DNA from: Plasmopara viticola
Taxonomy: Eukaryota > Oomycota > Peronosporomycetes > Peronosporales > Peronosporaceae
DNA length: 64,000 nucleotides
Reading direction: 5' to 3'
NCBI GenBank assembly: GCA_001695595.3
Contig: MBPM02000058.1
Coordinates: 124,001 to 188,000, forward strand
The position numbers and the translations under genes are program-made. Positions 43,709 to 54,363 of this stretch are shown here, piece after piece (positions within the stretch are counted from its first letter, which is position 1; every line of letters begins with the position of its first letter). The notes beneath the pieces are model-generated. The model was not told the DNA's origin. It did no database searches and saw nothing but the letters and a program-made list of their open reading frames with translations.

Positions 43709-46700
43709 TATAAGGTCGCAAGCAGTAGCGTGGTACGGAAGAAAATCTCAAAGTGAAGACGTTGGCGAACGAAACGACGAAAAGGCGCGCTGATTGGGTC
43801 GTTCGGTGGTAGTATAGCAATAATAGTACTCTACGACATTGCGAATAATTGTACATATGACTACTACAGAACATGCTTAGCATGTAATACATTTCGCGTG
43901 TTTTCTTGCCGCAAACTTGCGGATGAAGAAAACCAACAACGACTTTGTAGGCTCCACGTACGATACGAAAAGGACAACATGTAATATATTGTCTTGCATT
44001 CTCCTTTAGTATTATTTACGAGATCACTCGCGCTCGGTCCGAAGATTCATTTGAATATCCTTTCGCCACAGATCAATAAAAAGCCTATCTTGCAATTGAA
44101 TGGATTTTGTGGGTACCAGATTTGACCGAGCTCGAGAGGTGTGTGAGCTTAGCGTACAATTTGCTAGCCTTGTGGATTGGAGTCATCTCACCTCATAACT
44201 TAAATATGGGGCTGAGATCGCAATTTCAAGCATAACTTTACCACAACAATCGGCTTAATGACCGCAAATTTCTTACGAAGCTTCCGTTAAACATCGCAAT
44301 GATCATTTGTAGCAGCCAATTCAGCGGCTCCAGTGAGCTATGTAAAGCAAAAGAAACCACGACACTTTACAAATAGTGTTTGCGTCATTGGTAGCGTCTC
44401 ATTCAAAAAACTGCGCTACTTTCGGTGGTTGAAATGCGCAAGAAGTGTCGATTGGCATTAAAGATGTGTTGGATACACCTTGGAACTCGTATGATATTCG
44501 AATTTAAATGATCGAAAGACGCCAACATCACTGCTGTGTGAGACGATGTTGTCAAATATTGATGGTGTACGTCAACCTGTGCCTTTGCAGGGCCGTGAAG
44601 GATTCGATATAATAATAATCTCCACGTTCGTATAGTGAATTCACATTCTCGTTAAATCCATAACAAGACTTTGTCTCCTCATCTTGGTGAATACGATCGC
44701 ATCCCTTACCCTTCTGACTACGTACAACAAATTTCTGCGAAGTCATGTAAATGTTTTCGGCAGAACACTTGTAATAAGTTTAGGAGTTGAAAAGAACAAC
44801 GCTTCGGTGTTTCTTTCCACTACTTGTATAAGACTTAAGGGTGTTCAAGATAAACTTGCTCATTATAAAATGATGGAAAGGCCGTGATACGTGTATCGCA
44901 TTACTGAGTACACAAACCCAGCCATTGTTCGCAAGAACGTGGCGTCTCAGCGAGCATAAGACAGTTGACGCACCAACTGCAAGTTAATGTTAGGTAATTA
45001 CAACAGCGTTTGCTAATGTGCAACAGTTAGTAAGGGGTCTCTTTCAAGCTCAATCGTGTTTTGAACCATTCAATGACCGTTTCCACAACTAGCCTTGCAG
45101 TTTGTTATCGAATTCTATAGCCATAGACGATCGCATGAATCCCACAATGCATATGTTGCCGATTACGTTCGGCAAACCGACAAATCGAACTTTCAACAGT
45201 CTGCAAGCATCATATGCCCTAAGCGGCAAAAGCTGCTTAATCTTTATCATTTTCTGCCAGATTTATCTTATATTGAAGTAGACCATCTGTCCGCTCACAC
45301 CACTACAACTACAGTCGCTTCTAAAGATAGTTGGTTTCTTTGCTTGCAACAAAAACTCACACTTAGGGCTACAACATTATTTATGTAAGCACGACAAATT
45401 TATACGTTGGTTGAAGCCTTTTATTAAGCACCAACTCACAATCAGGCCTACGCAAAATTTCGTCGGCCAGAACTTTGAGTGATACCGAGGCTTGTGTTTA
45501 AGGCTCAAGTTTATTTTCGAGGGAACACAATTACCTTGCCACTCATTGGAAAACTTGAGGCGCAGTTGTTGCCATTTTAGAAACGCGTGTTGCGAAAAGA
45601 CTACACAGGACTCCGGGATCAGAATGTATTATCATAACTTGACCTGTTCTTTTCCGACGTCATGACTGTAGATATTCCGTTTGGCAGGTTGGACCAGAAA
45701 AACATGAGTCGCTTACTAGCAAGTTTATTGAATTGCACCCACCTGCAATCGATGGCATAGTCAAAAGTGCTACGAAAGTCGCTAAACAGCTTGGTATCGT
45801 CATGCGACGCCAGTGCAGGCGTCTGCTAGGAGCTACCGCTGATGCTGTAAAAAGTACTTTCTCCTGTAATCACTTAATGCTCCTCATCAATAAGGTAGTC
45901 TAAAGCCTTGTACGTGCGAAAATAGCTGGCCTCTGCAAATGTTTGTACTAGTGGAGTAGGCCAAGGCTCAACAACTTTAACTTTCCGTAGACCTTGCAAG
46001 AAATCATAGTTGGTAATAGCCTCCGCCATTGTTAATGTATGCGTAAGGCTTATTGTTCCATATAAAAGTTTGCCTTTTGGGAAATTTAAAGTCAGCTAAA
46101 CCCTCTTGGAGTGGCAATGGATATACATAGTATGTTTCGGCAAAAGAGCGTGATGATTAGAACAATTTGAGATCCGGCAATCAAACTTTGTCGTCTTGAT
46201 TGTAGCATAAGTACCTATTCCATACGCTTGGCGTACCAACCGAGATTAAATGTGTTTTTTACTTTCTCATCGATAGCTGTCCACAGAAGCAAGTGAAATT
46301 CACAACCTACACCCAGACATGATACTCAGCCGCACATTCTTTTTTGGTAAAAGTGTTTGTCTATGTTACACTGCACAGCATTCTTAAGAAAGAACTAGTC
46401 ATCACTTTTCCCTTTAATTAAACTACAGATTTTGGTGACAAGTGCGGACATTTATACTCTCACATTTAACGTTTTATTGCATTATCGATGAAGTAGGCAT
46501 CAATGGGCTCCTAAAACTCACGAAGCATTACTTTATAACTAGACAAGGTTAGAACTAAGTCTCATTTCTCTCTTCGGTGGGTTTTGATATGGCGAACTGC
46601 ATACACTTGTAACTCTGAGATCATCAGAATGTCGATATTTAAAAGGCCAGATAAGACGGATTTGTTGAGAATGAAGGGCACAGTAGGGAACAACCGGTCA

Positions 46701-49098
46701 TCAACTCGAGTTATGATGCATTAAGCTAAACCGCAATTTTTGTGGGTAGGGTACGTCATTACTCTCGAAATCATACCTGACATCTAGGAACTGATTAATG
46801 ATTGCATTCCCATTTGTTTCTTCTTTTCCGCTATTTATGATGTCGTGTTACTCGCCTCTAAAGCCATGGTACTCACTCTGTCTTGCGAGTCTATGCTACT
46901 CACGAAATCATACCTGACATCTAGAAACTTATTGATGATTGCATTCCCAATTACTTCTTCTTTTCCGCTAATTATGATGTCGTGTTACTCACCGGTAAAG
47001 CCATGTAACTCACTCTGTCTTGCGAGTCTATGCTATCCACACTTAGCGCTACCATCGAACAATCGCATTAACTATAGCCTCTTTTTAGCCAGCGCTGCCA
47101 GCGGAGCTTGGTTTAAGTAATTCCTCACGCCTACCTTTGCGAAGACATTAGCGCTATCGTTACTTCCCAAATTTAATCGAATGTGTAATTGTTCAGATCT
47201 GTTCTCCAAGAAAGGTATGACAAAAGCCCTGCCGAGCAGGATTGAACGCTGGTGTTGATGGACTTGCCACGCGGAATAGCCTCGGGCTCGTGCTTTTCTA
47301 GCTACGGCGCACCCAGAATTCATTAGTCTTGGTCATATCAAGTGCAACAAATGATTTTGTGCTGTCAAAATCCATTAAAATCATAGCCAAGTCTAAATTG
47401 ATCCTAAAATCTTCCATTACTAAACCAAAATTGACTCGATCTCACTACTCTTTCAGAGCACAAATTGACTTCAAGCACCTAACGTAAAGAGCTTGGTCTT
47501 CTTCACTAGAGGTATCTACCTCAATGACTTCCTTGCACGATTTCTGCGAGTGACTCATTACGCTTTCAGGACGAGGCGATTTTTCTCTTGTTGACTCGAT
47601 GCAGGGGACTATGCGACCTTGTATGCCGTAGCTTTAGCAGCAGATGATGCTTTGCTCAACAGCGCTCGAGTTCATTGGGATATGACTCAATTCAGCGGGT
47701 TCACAGACATCACTACTCGGATTTTTATATATCGAAGATCTACTGATTTGCGTTATTTGAAGGAGCGAGCCTGTCTGGAGCGGTTATCGTTTCGAAAAGC
47801 GATTTGAACCATTTCTTCCATCGCCGCTGTCATCACTCTTACAAATCGCGTGCGCGGCGTAGATCGTTGATGCAGTACTGTTGACTTTCTTGAGAAGTAG
47901 TAGCTCGCCGTAGCTCCTTTTTCAAACGTGAGCGCTGGAGGAAATGAAAGGCTCCGTTGCATTAATCGATCTCTTCTAGTGCTTAAGGTCACACAAAACA
48001 TCGATTAAATTTGAGTTTAGAATGCTTAACTGCCACGTGCACCTTGGCGTTTGTGATCGTGGTCACTTAAGTGGGCGTCTCTAGCTACTTGATCCATAAG
48101 AGACAATCATATAAAGTATTTCCCATTATTTCTTTTGGAGCTATCAGCGTGTACCCCGAAACAAGCGCTACCGCCGAGGCAATCGGTATCTATCCTACAT
48201 GATCCTTACGGCACAAATTTTGCTAAAAACAATTAAACACCGGACGCGCTTCATTGCTTAAGAACGCAAGTATAGCTGTCTCCTGTGGTCCGTTAAAGCC
48301 GGCAAGTCTTTTGAGCAACGCAAATTGCGCGATCAATAAATGCAACCCAGGACCTTTACGAGATTATAGGCAGACAAATTATCCGTGTATGTATTTCGGA
48401 TATACCTTCACTTCTTGAATATGCAACTGAACTTGCTACTGCAATTCAGACAGGATTTATAAACTCAAAGTATTCTTTGAAATACTTCGGTGTGCAATCA
48501 GGTAGAAATACTGATTGGAACTCTGCGGAGCCACACATTTCGTTGTAGCTCTGGTTGTGCGATAAGAAACGGGTAGAATTTTCCAATGTCATAGTAAGTT
48601 GGGCTTCGCGTTTACAAAATTTTTGTTAGACAATCATGTATAAGAGCATAATAGAAAAATTTACGAGCCCAGAGTAATAAGAGAATAGTGAGAGTTTTCA
48701 CCAAAAGTGGAAAGTCGTACTTAGAACATATAATCTTCTGCATTTAAATGGTAATCGGCAAATTTTGTGGCACGTGCTGAACAGGGCGCGAACAAGACAA
48801 CGCGTAAGTTACATTCCTTAAGAAAGTTTTGGTTAGATTCTCGAGCTTCGTGCTTGCTCTTACTCGCTTATGCGTCAAGAAGTATTGGATTCAGGGATAG
48901 GCGCTAGCCAACAAACCGCAGCAGTTGCATGCTTTTGCGTAAGAGAACTCGCACATTTGCTCCGGGGAAAGCTCATTCTGGTATCCATTTCTAAAAAGAC
49001 CGTGTTTCCTCTATTTTATTCATTCACCGACTGAGACAAGCCCCTACATTAGAAACAGTTTCTTCTCTTTTCCCGTTTCTCGACACATTATTGTGTTG
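43709..49098. other. Gene-poor AT-rich block
   Basis: 5.4 kb without a supported gene. It contains the 137-bp tandem duplication near 46.8-47.0 kb (listed). The remaining frames are short and unlike known families. Confidence 0.55.
46767..47040. repeat. Tandem direct duplication, 137-bp period
   Basis: 46767-46903 and 46904-47040 share the string GAAATCATACCTGACATCTA at their starts, CTTCTTTTCCGCTA and TATGATGTCGTGTTACTC in the middle, and ACTCACTCTGTCTTGCGAGT near their ends, with scattered substitutions. No coding frame spans both. It may be an LTR part or satellite seed. Confidence 0.85.
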
Positions 49099-49109
49099 AC
49101 TCATTTCTC
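49099..49109 (+). promoter_or_regulatory. Initiator-like site of the kinase gene
   Basis: ACTCATTTCTC lies 17-27 bp before the ATG at 49126 and matches the oomycete initiator. Pyrimidine-rich DNA (TTTCTTCTCTTTTCCCGTTT) lies just upstream. The start site is inferred. Confidence 0.4.
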
Positions 49110-49125
49110 GATATAGCTTCTTAAA

Positions 49126-50850
49126 ATGGAATCCTTGCATGCGTACAGTAAGTCCTCTCGCTCGTCGCGGCCTCAGCGAGCGCAGCGTCTACCTGCACTA
49201 ACACCAGCCCCTTTGAGCTCCGTGTTGGCCACTGACACACCACACAAGGTAACACAGGTGCAAATGCAGGAGCTTACAGCCAATCCCAAAGCGTCTTCGC
49301 GCAAGAAGCCATTTATTGCGCACACTTTTTTTAATCGGCGGCCCTTAGACTTAATTCGCCAAACGACGAGCTCTTTAGTACTGACAAACAAGGCAACGTT
49401 ATCTACTAGCGCTACCGTAACGCCAGTGGCTGTAGAGGAGCGTAAGTTCTGGCCGTCTTATCGTCCTGTAGATGCAAAGAGCGGCAGACAGAGGCCCTTG
49501 CACTTGCAGCACAAGCAAAAGCTGCAGCGAACAGTAAGAACAAATGGCAATACGGAAGCAATCGATAGAGAGCGAGAAAATGCAGTAGAAACAGTAAAGA
49601 GTTCGAATTTATGTACGACCGGCAAGCAATGTACGACGAAGGATCAGAAAGCAAGGGAACTTACAGCGTTTGAGCAAGTGGAAATTTTGCAGTACACTGC
49701 CATTTATTTTGTGTCAACATTGGCAATAAAACGCAAGCGATGTCATGGCAATTTTGAGATCAAGTTGCCGAATAACGGAGGCGAAGTTGTAGATGACCAG
49801 TTGAACAATGATGGGTACGATGACGAACATGGTATGTATTCAATGGTGATTGGGGATCACTTGGCGTACCGGTACGAAGTTCTGAGTGCATTAGGACAAG
49901 GATCGTTTGGTCACGTCGTGTCTTGTCTCGATCATCGGACACGCAACTTAGTTGCTATCAAGGTGATTTGCAATCGGCAAAGGTATCGCATTCCGGCGTT
50001 AGAGGAAGTGAAAGTATTGGCTCAACTTAATCAAGCAACAGCTGGAGATGAAGAGAGGGCACATGTTGTTTGTATGAAGGACTTTTTTGAGTTTCGCAAC
50101 CATTTGTGTATTGTCTTTGAGGTTTTGGGGATGAATTTGTACGACTATCTGAAATTCCGTCACTTTCGCGGTTTGCCTATAGAGAGCGTGCGTACAATAG
50201 CCTTGCAGCTCGTACAGTCATTGGCACTTCTTAAGCGCGAGCAGATTATTCATTGCGACTTGAAGCCAGAGAATATTCTGCTTGATGCAGATACTGTAGC
50301 GGCGGATGGAATTGTCAAGAATGTGACCCTGATCGACTTTGGCAGCAGTTGTTTAAACTCTGCTCCAATATTTGCATACATTCAAAGCCGCTATTATCGG
50401 AGCCCAGAAGTGTTGCTTGGTCTCCCATACTCGAATGCTGTCGACATGTGGAGTTTTGCGTGCATTCTTGTCGAGATGCATACTGGCCATCCGATTTTTG
50501 CGGGTGAGAATGAACAAGAACAATTGGCTTGTATCATGGAGGTGCTTGACGTGCCTCCAGTTAAAATGGTGCGCAACAGCAAGCAATGTCTTAAATTGTT
50601 CGACAAAGTGGCCACTTCTCTAAACATGGAGCATGTTGACTATTTGCCAAAACCATACGTGAATTCACAAGATCGTCGACGCATTCCTGGATCGCAAAGC
50701 CTCGTGAGTGCAATCAAGTCGAATGATTTAGAATTTGTGGCTTTTATAACAAAGTGCCTTGTTTGGAATCCGACCGAACGTCTCACTCCTGACCAAGCAC
50801 TTGAGGAACCTTGGCTACGCAATCTTGTAGAGGACATCAAATATAAATAA
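49126..50850 (+). CDS. DYRK-family (CMGC) dual-specificity protein kinase
   Basis: A single exon of 574 residues. The N-terminal ~240 residues are variable and basic. The kinase domain begins near residue 248 with YEVLSALGQGSFGHVVSC. It has the ATP-binding Lys in VAIKVI (K279), the catalytic loop HCDLKPENILL (D378) and DFG at D404. The activation segment is FAYIQSRYYRSPEVLLG; Tyr418 is the expected autophosphorylated residue, but the first Tyr of the usual YxY pair is Phe here. APE-type SPE, the HPIFAGENEQEQLACIMEVL stretch and KCLVWNPTERLTPDQALEEP complete the fold. The sequence is closest to class 2 DYRKs (DYRK2/3/4, Pom1-like), which act on Ser/Thr after self-activation. It converges on WDR77, with 37 bp between stops. 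Confidence 0.9.
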   Translation: MESLHAYSKSSRSSRPQRAQRLPALTPAPLSSVLATDTPHKVTQVQMQELTANPKASSRKKPFIAHTFFNRRPLDLIRQTTSSLVLTNKATLSTSATVTPVAVEERKFWPSYRPVDAKSGRQRPLHLQHKQKLQRTVRTNGNTEAIDRERENAVETVKSSNLCTTGKQCTTKDQKARELTAFEQVEILQYTAIYFVSTLAIKRKRCHGNFEIKLPNNGGEVVDDQLNNDGYDDEHGMYSMVIGDHLAYRYEVLSALGQGSFGHVVSCLDHRTRNLVAIKVICNRQRYRIPALEEVKVLAQLNQATAGDEERAHVVCMKDFFEFRNHLCIVFEVLGMNLYDYLKFRHFRGLPIESVRTIALQLVQSLALLKREQIIHCDLKPENILLDADTVAADGIVKNVTLIDFGSSCLNSAPIFAYIQSRYYRSPEVLLGLPYSNAVDMWSFACILVEMHTGHPIFAGENEQEQLACIMEVLDVPPVKMVRNSKQCLKLFDKVATSLNMEHVDYLPKPYVNSQDRRRIPGSQSLVSAIKSNDLEFVAFITKCLVWNPTERLTPDQALEEPWLRNLVEDIKYK

Positions 50851-50887
50851 AGACAAAATCAAGTAATTCTTTTTCGGAATGCATTCT

Positions 50888-52076
50888 TTACAATCCGACG
50901 ACACCATCGACATTCCACTCGTGTACCGTTTTATCCCAAGAACCGGTGATGAGTACCGTATCACAGGTCGGCAATGTTGACGTAAGCTGCGACCACGCAA
51001 GTGCGCGCACGTAGTCACAATGCGGTGCAGAGTGATTGTCATCCCGCAACACTTCACAAACGTTATAGTCTGTCTTTTGCTGCGATGCGAAACACTTCGT
51101 CACAAACACCCTGCCGTCGTCGCCTCCTGAGGCCAGCAAGTCCTCATGGTATGGTGAATATTTGACTGCGTGCACTGCAGCGCTGTGCGTCTTACGTCGA
51201 GCCAATGGCGTGTGCGGAGACCGTACGTCATACGTACACACCAAACCGTCGTCCAGTCCAACAGACAAGACAGTTGGCTGCTTAGGATGCCAATCCACTG
51301 ACATTGCAGGTAGCGACGTCGATATAGACAAGGCTGCGCGCTGAGGTCGACGAGCATCCCACACTTGTACTGTCGAGTCTTGTGACGCTGAGCATAGCAC
51401 ATGCGCGTGCATGGGATTCATTGCTACGCACCATACTAAATCCGTGTGTCCTGCAGACAAGAACCAGTTTAGAGGTAAGTAAAATGTCGCTACGTGTTGA
51501 TATACTTTACGCACCACCAAATGTGGCGATTGTTTGGTCCATGACGGTGATATCCCACAATTTCACCCTACCGCACCCACCAAAAGTTAGTGTCAAATAC
51601 AACATTAGCAATTCATTGTCGTACGTAAGATCCCAACTGCACGTGGCCAGCTGTGTCTTCTCGATAGTAGAGCTGCTGACGCCAGTGACAACATCGTCAT
51701 GTCCCCATCCCGTCACAGTGTCTTCGTCCTCGATGCCACCGCCAAAAGGTACGAAAGTCAGCGTCTCACCCGTCAAAAGCTTGGCCAAACGTACGTCACC
51801 ATCGTCACAACCCAGTGCCAGCACGTCACCATCTGCACTGCACCAGGCCAGCGATGCAACACCCGTCTCCAACTGCAACTCGCATAGTCGCTCGCTCGTC
51901 CGTAAGTTTAGCAACGCCACTCCACCGCTCCAGACATTACCCTCAAGCTGTGATTGTGCCACAGCCAAAAGTCCTCCTTTAGATGCATCGCTTTCTGAGC
52001 ACAGCACATTCTCCAGAGAGCACGTGGCCACCGCGTCTACTTGCGCAGATGACGAAAAAGTGAGCTTAGACGCCAT
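50888..52076 (-). CDS. WDR77: WDR77/MEP50-like WD40 protein (PRMT5 cofactor)
   Basis: Exons 52076-51625, 51567-51515 and 51450-50888 join to 355 residues (introns 57 and 64 nt; phases 2 and 1). The ATG at 52076 gives MASKLTFSSSAQ. The WD repeats read GGVALLNLRTSERL, GVASLAWCSADGDVLALGCD, CSWDLTVKLWDITVM, GHTDLVWCVAMNPMH, SASQDSTVQVWDARRP, MSVDWHPKQPTVLSVGLDDG, HAVKYSPYHEDLLASGGDDG and HCDYVRALAWS..LITGSWDKTVHEW. The long loop after the first blades and the last repeat follow MEP50 more than other WD40 proteins. MEP50 brings substrates such as Sm proteins and histone H4/H2A to PRMT5. WD40 assignment is certain; the WDR77 identity is likely but should be checked against other seven-blade proteins. 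Confidence 0.78.
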
Positions 52077-52362
52077 CAATTACTATTCACTGGTCCACGA
52101 TTATGTAACGAATGTGTCAATGATAGTGTGGTGCACCCCATGTTGAAGTGAATTCTAGCACCGTTAGAGCTAATTTCTTCTCCCTTCTCTCTCGTGTCTC
52201 GACGTGAGACTTGCCTATACTAGGTGATGAAATACACCCGTTGTTAGCCATCTTTTTTTTCTCCATCATCCCGTCCCAGCATCCTTCGCATCGTGGTCTC
52301 AATGACACTTTACAATAGGCGTCTCAACTCGCACACCAAGCAATTTTACAAAACCCAGAACC

Positions 52363-53220
52363 ATGGCGCGCATGCCCACAAGTATGACAAAGAATCAACC
52401 CAAAGAACATGCCAAAGAAGCAGCGTCCGAGACAGTGGACGAAATGATATCGGAAGCAGAGCAAATGCGTCAACGTGCCGACGTGAGTGGCCGCGGGCGT
52501 CGTACGTTGGAGCAGTTGCAAGACGAAGCGCGGAACCTGGGCGACAAAGCGCGCAGTAAGATGGAGGAAATGAATGAAGCCGTTCGTGACGCAGCGGCTT
52601 CGACGCGTGACAATATGAAGTTACCTGAGGCTGCTCCAGTGTCGACTGAGGCGATGAGTGACTCGGTAATGAATTCGCTCAAAACTGCAAGCGAGAAGCT
52701 TAGTGCCGAAATTAGCGACCTTGGTGAGCGTGTGGAAAGCGTCAAAGCGCGTGTAGCGGAGTCAGTGCAAGCGGCGGGCGGCAAGGCGAAGGAATCAATG
52801 CAAGCGGCGGGTGGTAAGGCAAAAGATTCAATGCACGCCGCTAGCGGAAAAGCGAAAGAGTCGTGGCATCAGGGCTCGGAGACGGCGATGAATGTGGGTG
52901 CACGGGAATATTGTTTACCGATGCCGATGGAGCGCATTTGTGCGCGACATGTTGCGCTTGTTGGCCTTCCATTAGTGGCGTTATTTTTGTTGATGATGTT
53001 TCGTCGTCGCTACCCAAAGAAGTGGAATGCCAGTGTAAATAAGATGAAGCAGCCAGGAAGAATGTTCGAAGTGCCGTCGAATGACCAGCTGAAGGCCAAG
53101 CTGCAAGGTGCGGCCGACAGTCTTGAAGACACGGTGGAGTATAGCAAGCAACGTGGCAGTGCGAAGATGGACGAAGTGCGCAGCAAGTTTGGAAGTTCGG
53201 AAAATAAGAAGGAGCAGTAG
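52363..53220 (+). CDS. LEA-like helical protein with one membrane segment
   Basis: A single exon of 285 residues from MARMPTSMTKNQPKEHAKEA. The first ~190 residues are Ala/Lys/Glu-rich and helical, with three 11-residue repeats (SVQAAGGKAKE, SMQAAGGKAKD, SMHAASGKAKE, around residues 145-178), the period of group 3 LEA and apolipoprotein-like helices. A hydrophobic segment (VALVGLPLVALFLLMMF, about residues 197-213) follows, then RRRYPKK and a second charged helical region (QLKAKLQGAADSLEDTVEYS). No signal peptide is evident, so it may be a tail- or mid-anchored protein. A role in membrane protection or contact is only inferred. I know no named relative. Confidence 0.7.
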   Translation: MARMPTSMTKNQPKEHAKEAASETVDEMISEAEQMRQRADVSGRGRRTLEQLQDEARNLGDKARSKMEEMNEAVRDAAASTRDNMKLPEAAPVSTEAMSDSVMNSLKTASEKLSAEISDLGERVESVKARVAESVQAAGGKAKESMQAAGGKAKDSMHAASGKAKESWHQGSETAMNVGAREYCLPMPMERICARHVALVGLPLVALFLLMMFRRRYPKKWNASVNKMKQPGRMFEVPSNDQLKAKLQGAADSLEDTVEYSKQRGSAKMDEVRSKFGSSENKKEQ

Positions 53221-53431
53221 GCGACGTCAAGAATGACTGTATACGTCTTTTGAAGCGCAATTTTATGATCGTGAATACATAAATTTTATCTGCGAATTGT
53301 GTTTTGTTCCGTGTTTTTACTGTTATAAGTAGTGAGGAAAAAGTATTACTGAATATGCTGCAGAAAAAGTGGTAATTCTATATTTTGGCATCCAGAAGTT
53401 GGCCAAACCTCAACGAGGTTGAAAAAATAAT

Positions 53432-54288
53432 TTAAGCAACTTTTTGCCGCTTGGCAATCTCTGTCCCAATCCCATCGGTCTCTCGTTTCACTATCGCTGA
53501 ATCCTCCGGCACAGTGGCTACAGCTGTACCATTATTGTTCTCCAGCTTTTCAGCAATCTCCGGTGCGTGTTTTTTCATGAGCTGGATCAAAATTGCGTCT
53601 ACACGCGCCGAGTTCTCACGTTGTTTTTCCAACTTTTCGTATTTCTGCTTGAGCTTCAATTGCAGCTCTAAGCAATCACACAAAATTATATTTGTCAAAT
53701 AAAAGTAAGAAATAAGCTTTATCTTACGCTCGGATGGAATTACAGGCTCTTTCTTGTCCTTGGAGCTAAAATCCCATGCATAGCCTTCTGTTGGACTGAA
53801 GCGCACACCCGCCGCCAGTCCGTGGAAGGCCTTATTTATCCGATAACTGCATTTTTTCTGACAAATCTCAATAAAAAGTCAGTGCTGTTAAATACTTTAA
53901 ATGACCACCTTTCTTTGCGTACAAGACGGGAAGTAAGCATGGCGTGTATATTGGGCGCTTGGTACACCGTACCATCCAGGACGTAATAGATGGCCAATGG
54001 CTCTACCTGTGTACGTCCATTGCGACGCTGCTTACGAATGATATAAAGCTGTTGTGGCAATTGTCGAGCCACGTTCGGTAGCAGCTCGTACTCGACACCA
54101 CGAAGATTCTTCAGTTGGTCAAGTCCCAAGCGCTGCATCTTAAGACGCTCGTTGTTACACGAGCGGTCATAGAACGGGGAGAGTGCAAAATAGTGCAACA
54201 CGGTCTGTGCATTCAGTGGGAAGGACTGCAGCCACACGGTGTCGCGAAATGACGCGTTGTAGTCGTCTACGTGAGCCGCTACTTCCAT
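53432..54288 (-). CDS. MED6: Mediator complex subunit MED6
   Basis: Exons 54288-53923, 53857-53728 and 53667-53432 join to 243 residues (introns 65 and 60 nt). The conserved domain has RDTVWLQSFPLNAQTVLHYF, LSPFYDRSCNNERLKMQRLG, GVEYELLPNVARQLPQQLYI, IRKQRRNGRTQVEPLAIYYV and DGTVYQAPNIHAMLTSRL, followed across the first intron by KKCSYRINKAFHGLAAGVRF and SPTEGYAWDF. All are standard MED6 landmarks. MED6 sits in the Mediator head and helps link it to RNA polymerase II. The C-terminal helix and Glu-rich tail (LKQKYEKLEKQRENSARVDA) are less conserved. It is divergent from the p31comet-like gene: only 75 bp separate the two ATGs. Confidence 0.92.
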
Positions 54289-54363
54289 CTTTGCCACTTG
54301 CAAAAAAAAATAATATTGATTAAACAATTATTGATAAGTTATTGATAAAAAAAAGACACTATA
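54289..54363. promoter_or_regulatory. 75-bp divergent promoter between MED6 and the p31comet-like gene
   Basis: The whole gap between two start codons. It contains TTATTGATAAGTTATTGATAA, a direct repeat of TTATTGATAA, and A/T-rich runs on both sides. Both genes must share this region, or start inside each other's 5' ends. Confidence 0.5.

Noticed and set aside
43121..43756. 211-codon plus-strand frame antisense to the GYPPQ gene
   Set aside because: The repetitive Arg/Val/Leu pattern is the reverse complement of GYPPQ codons.
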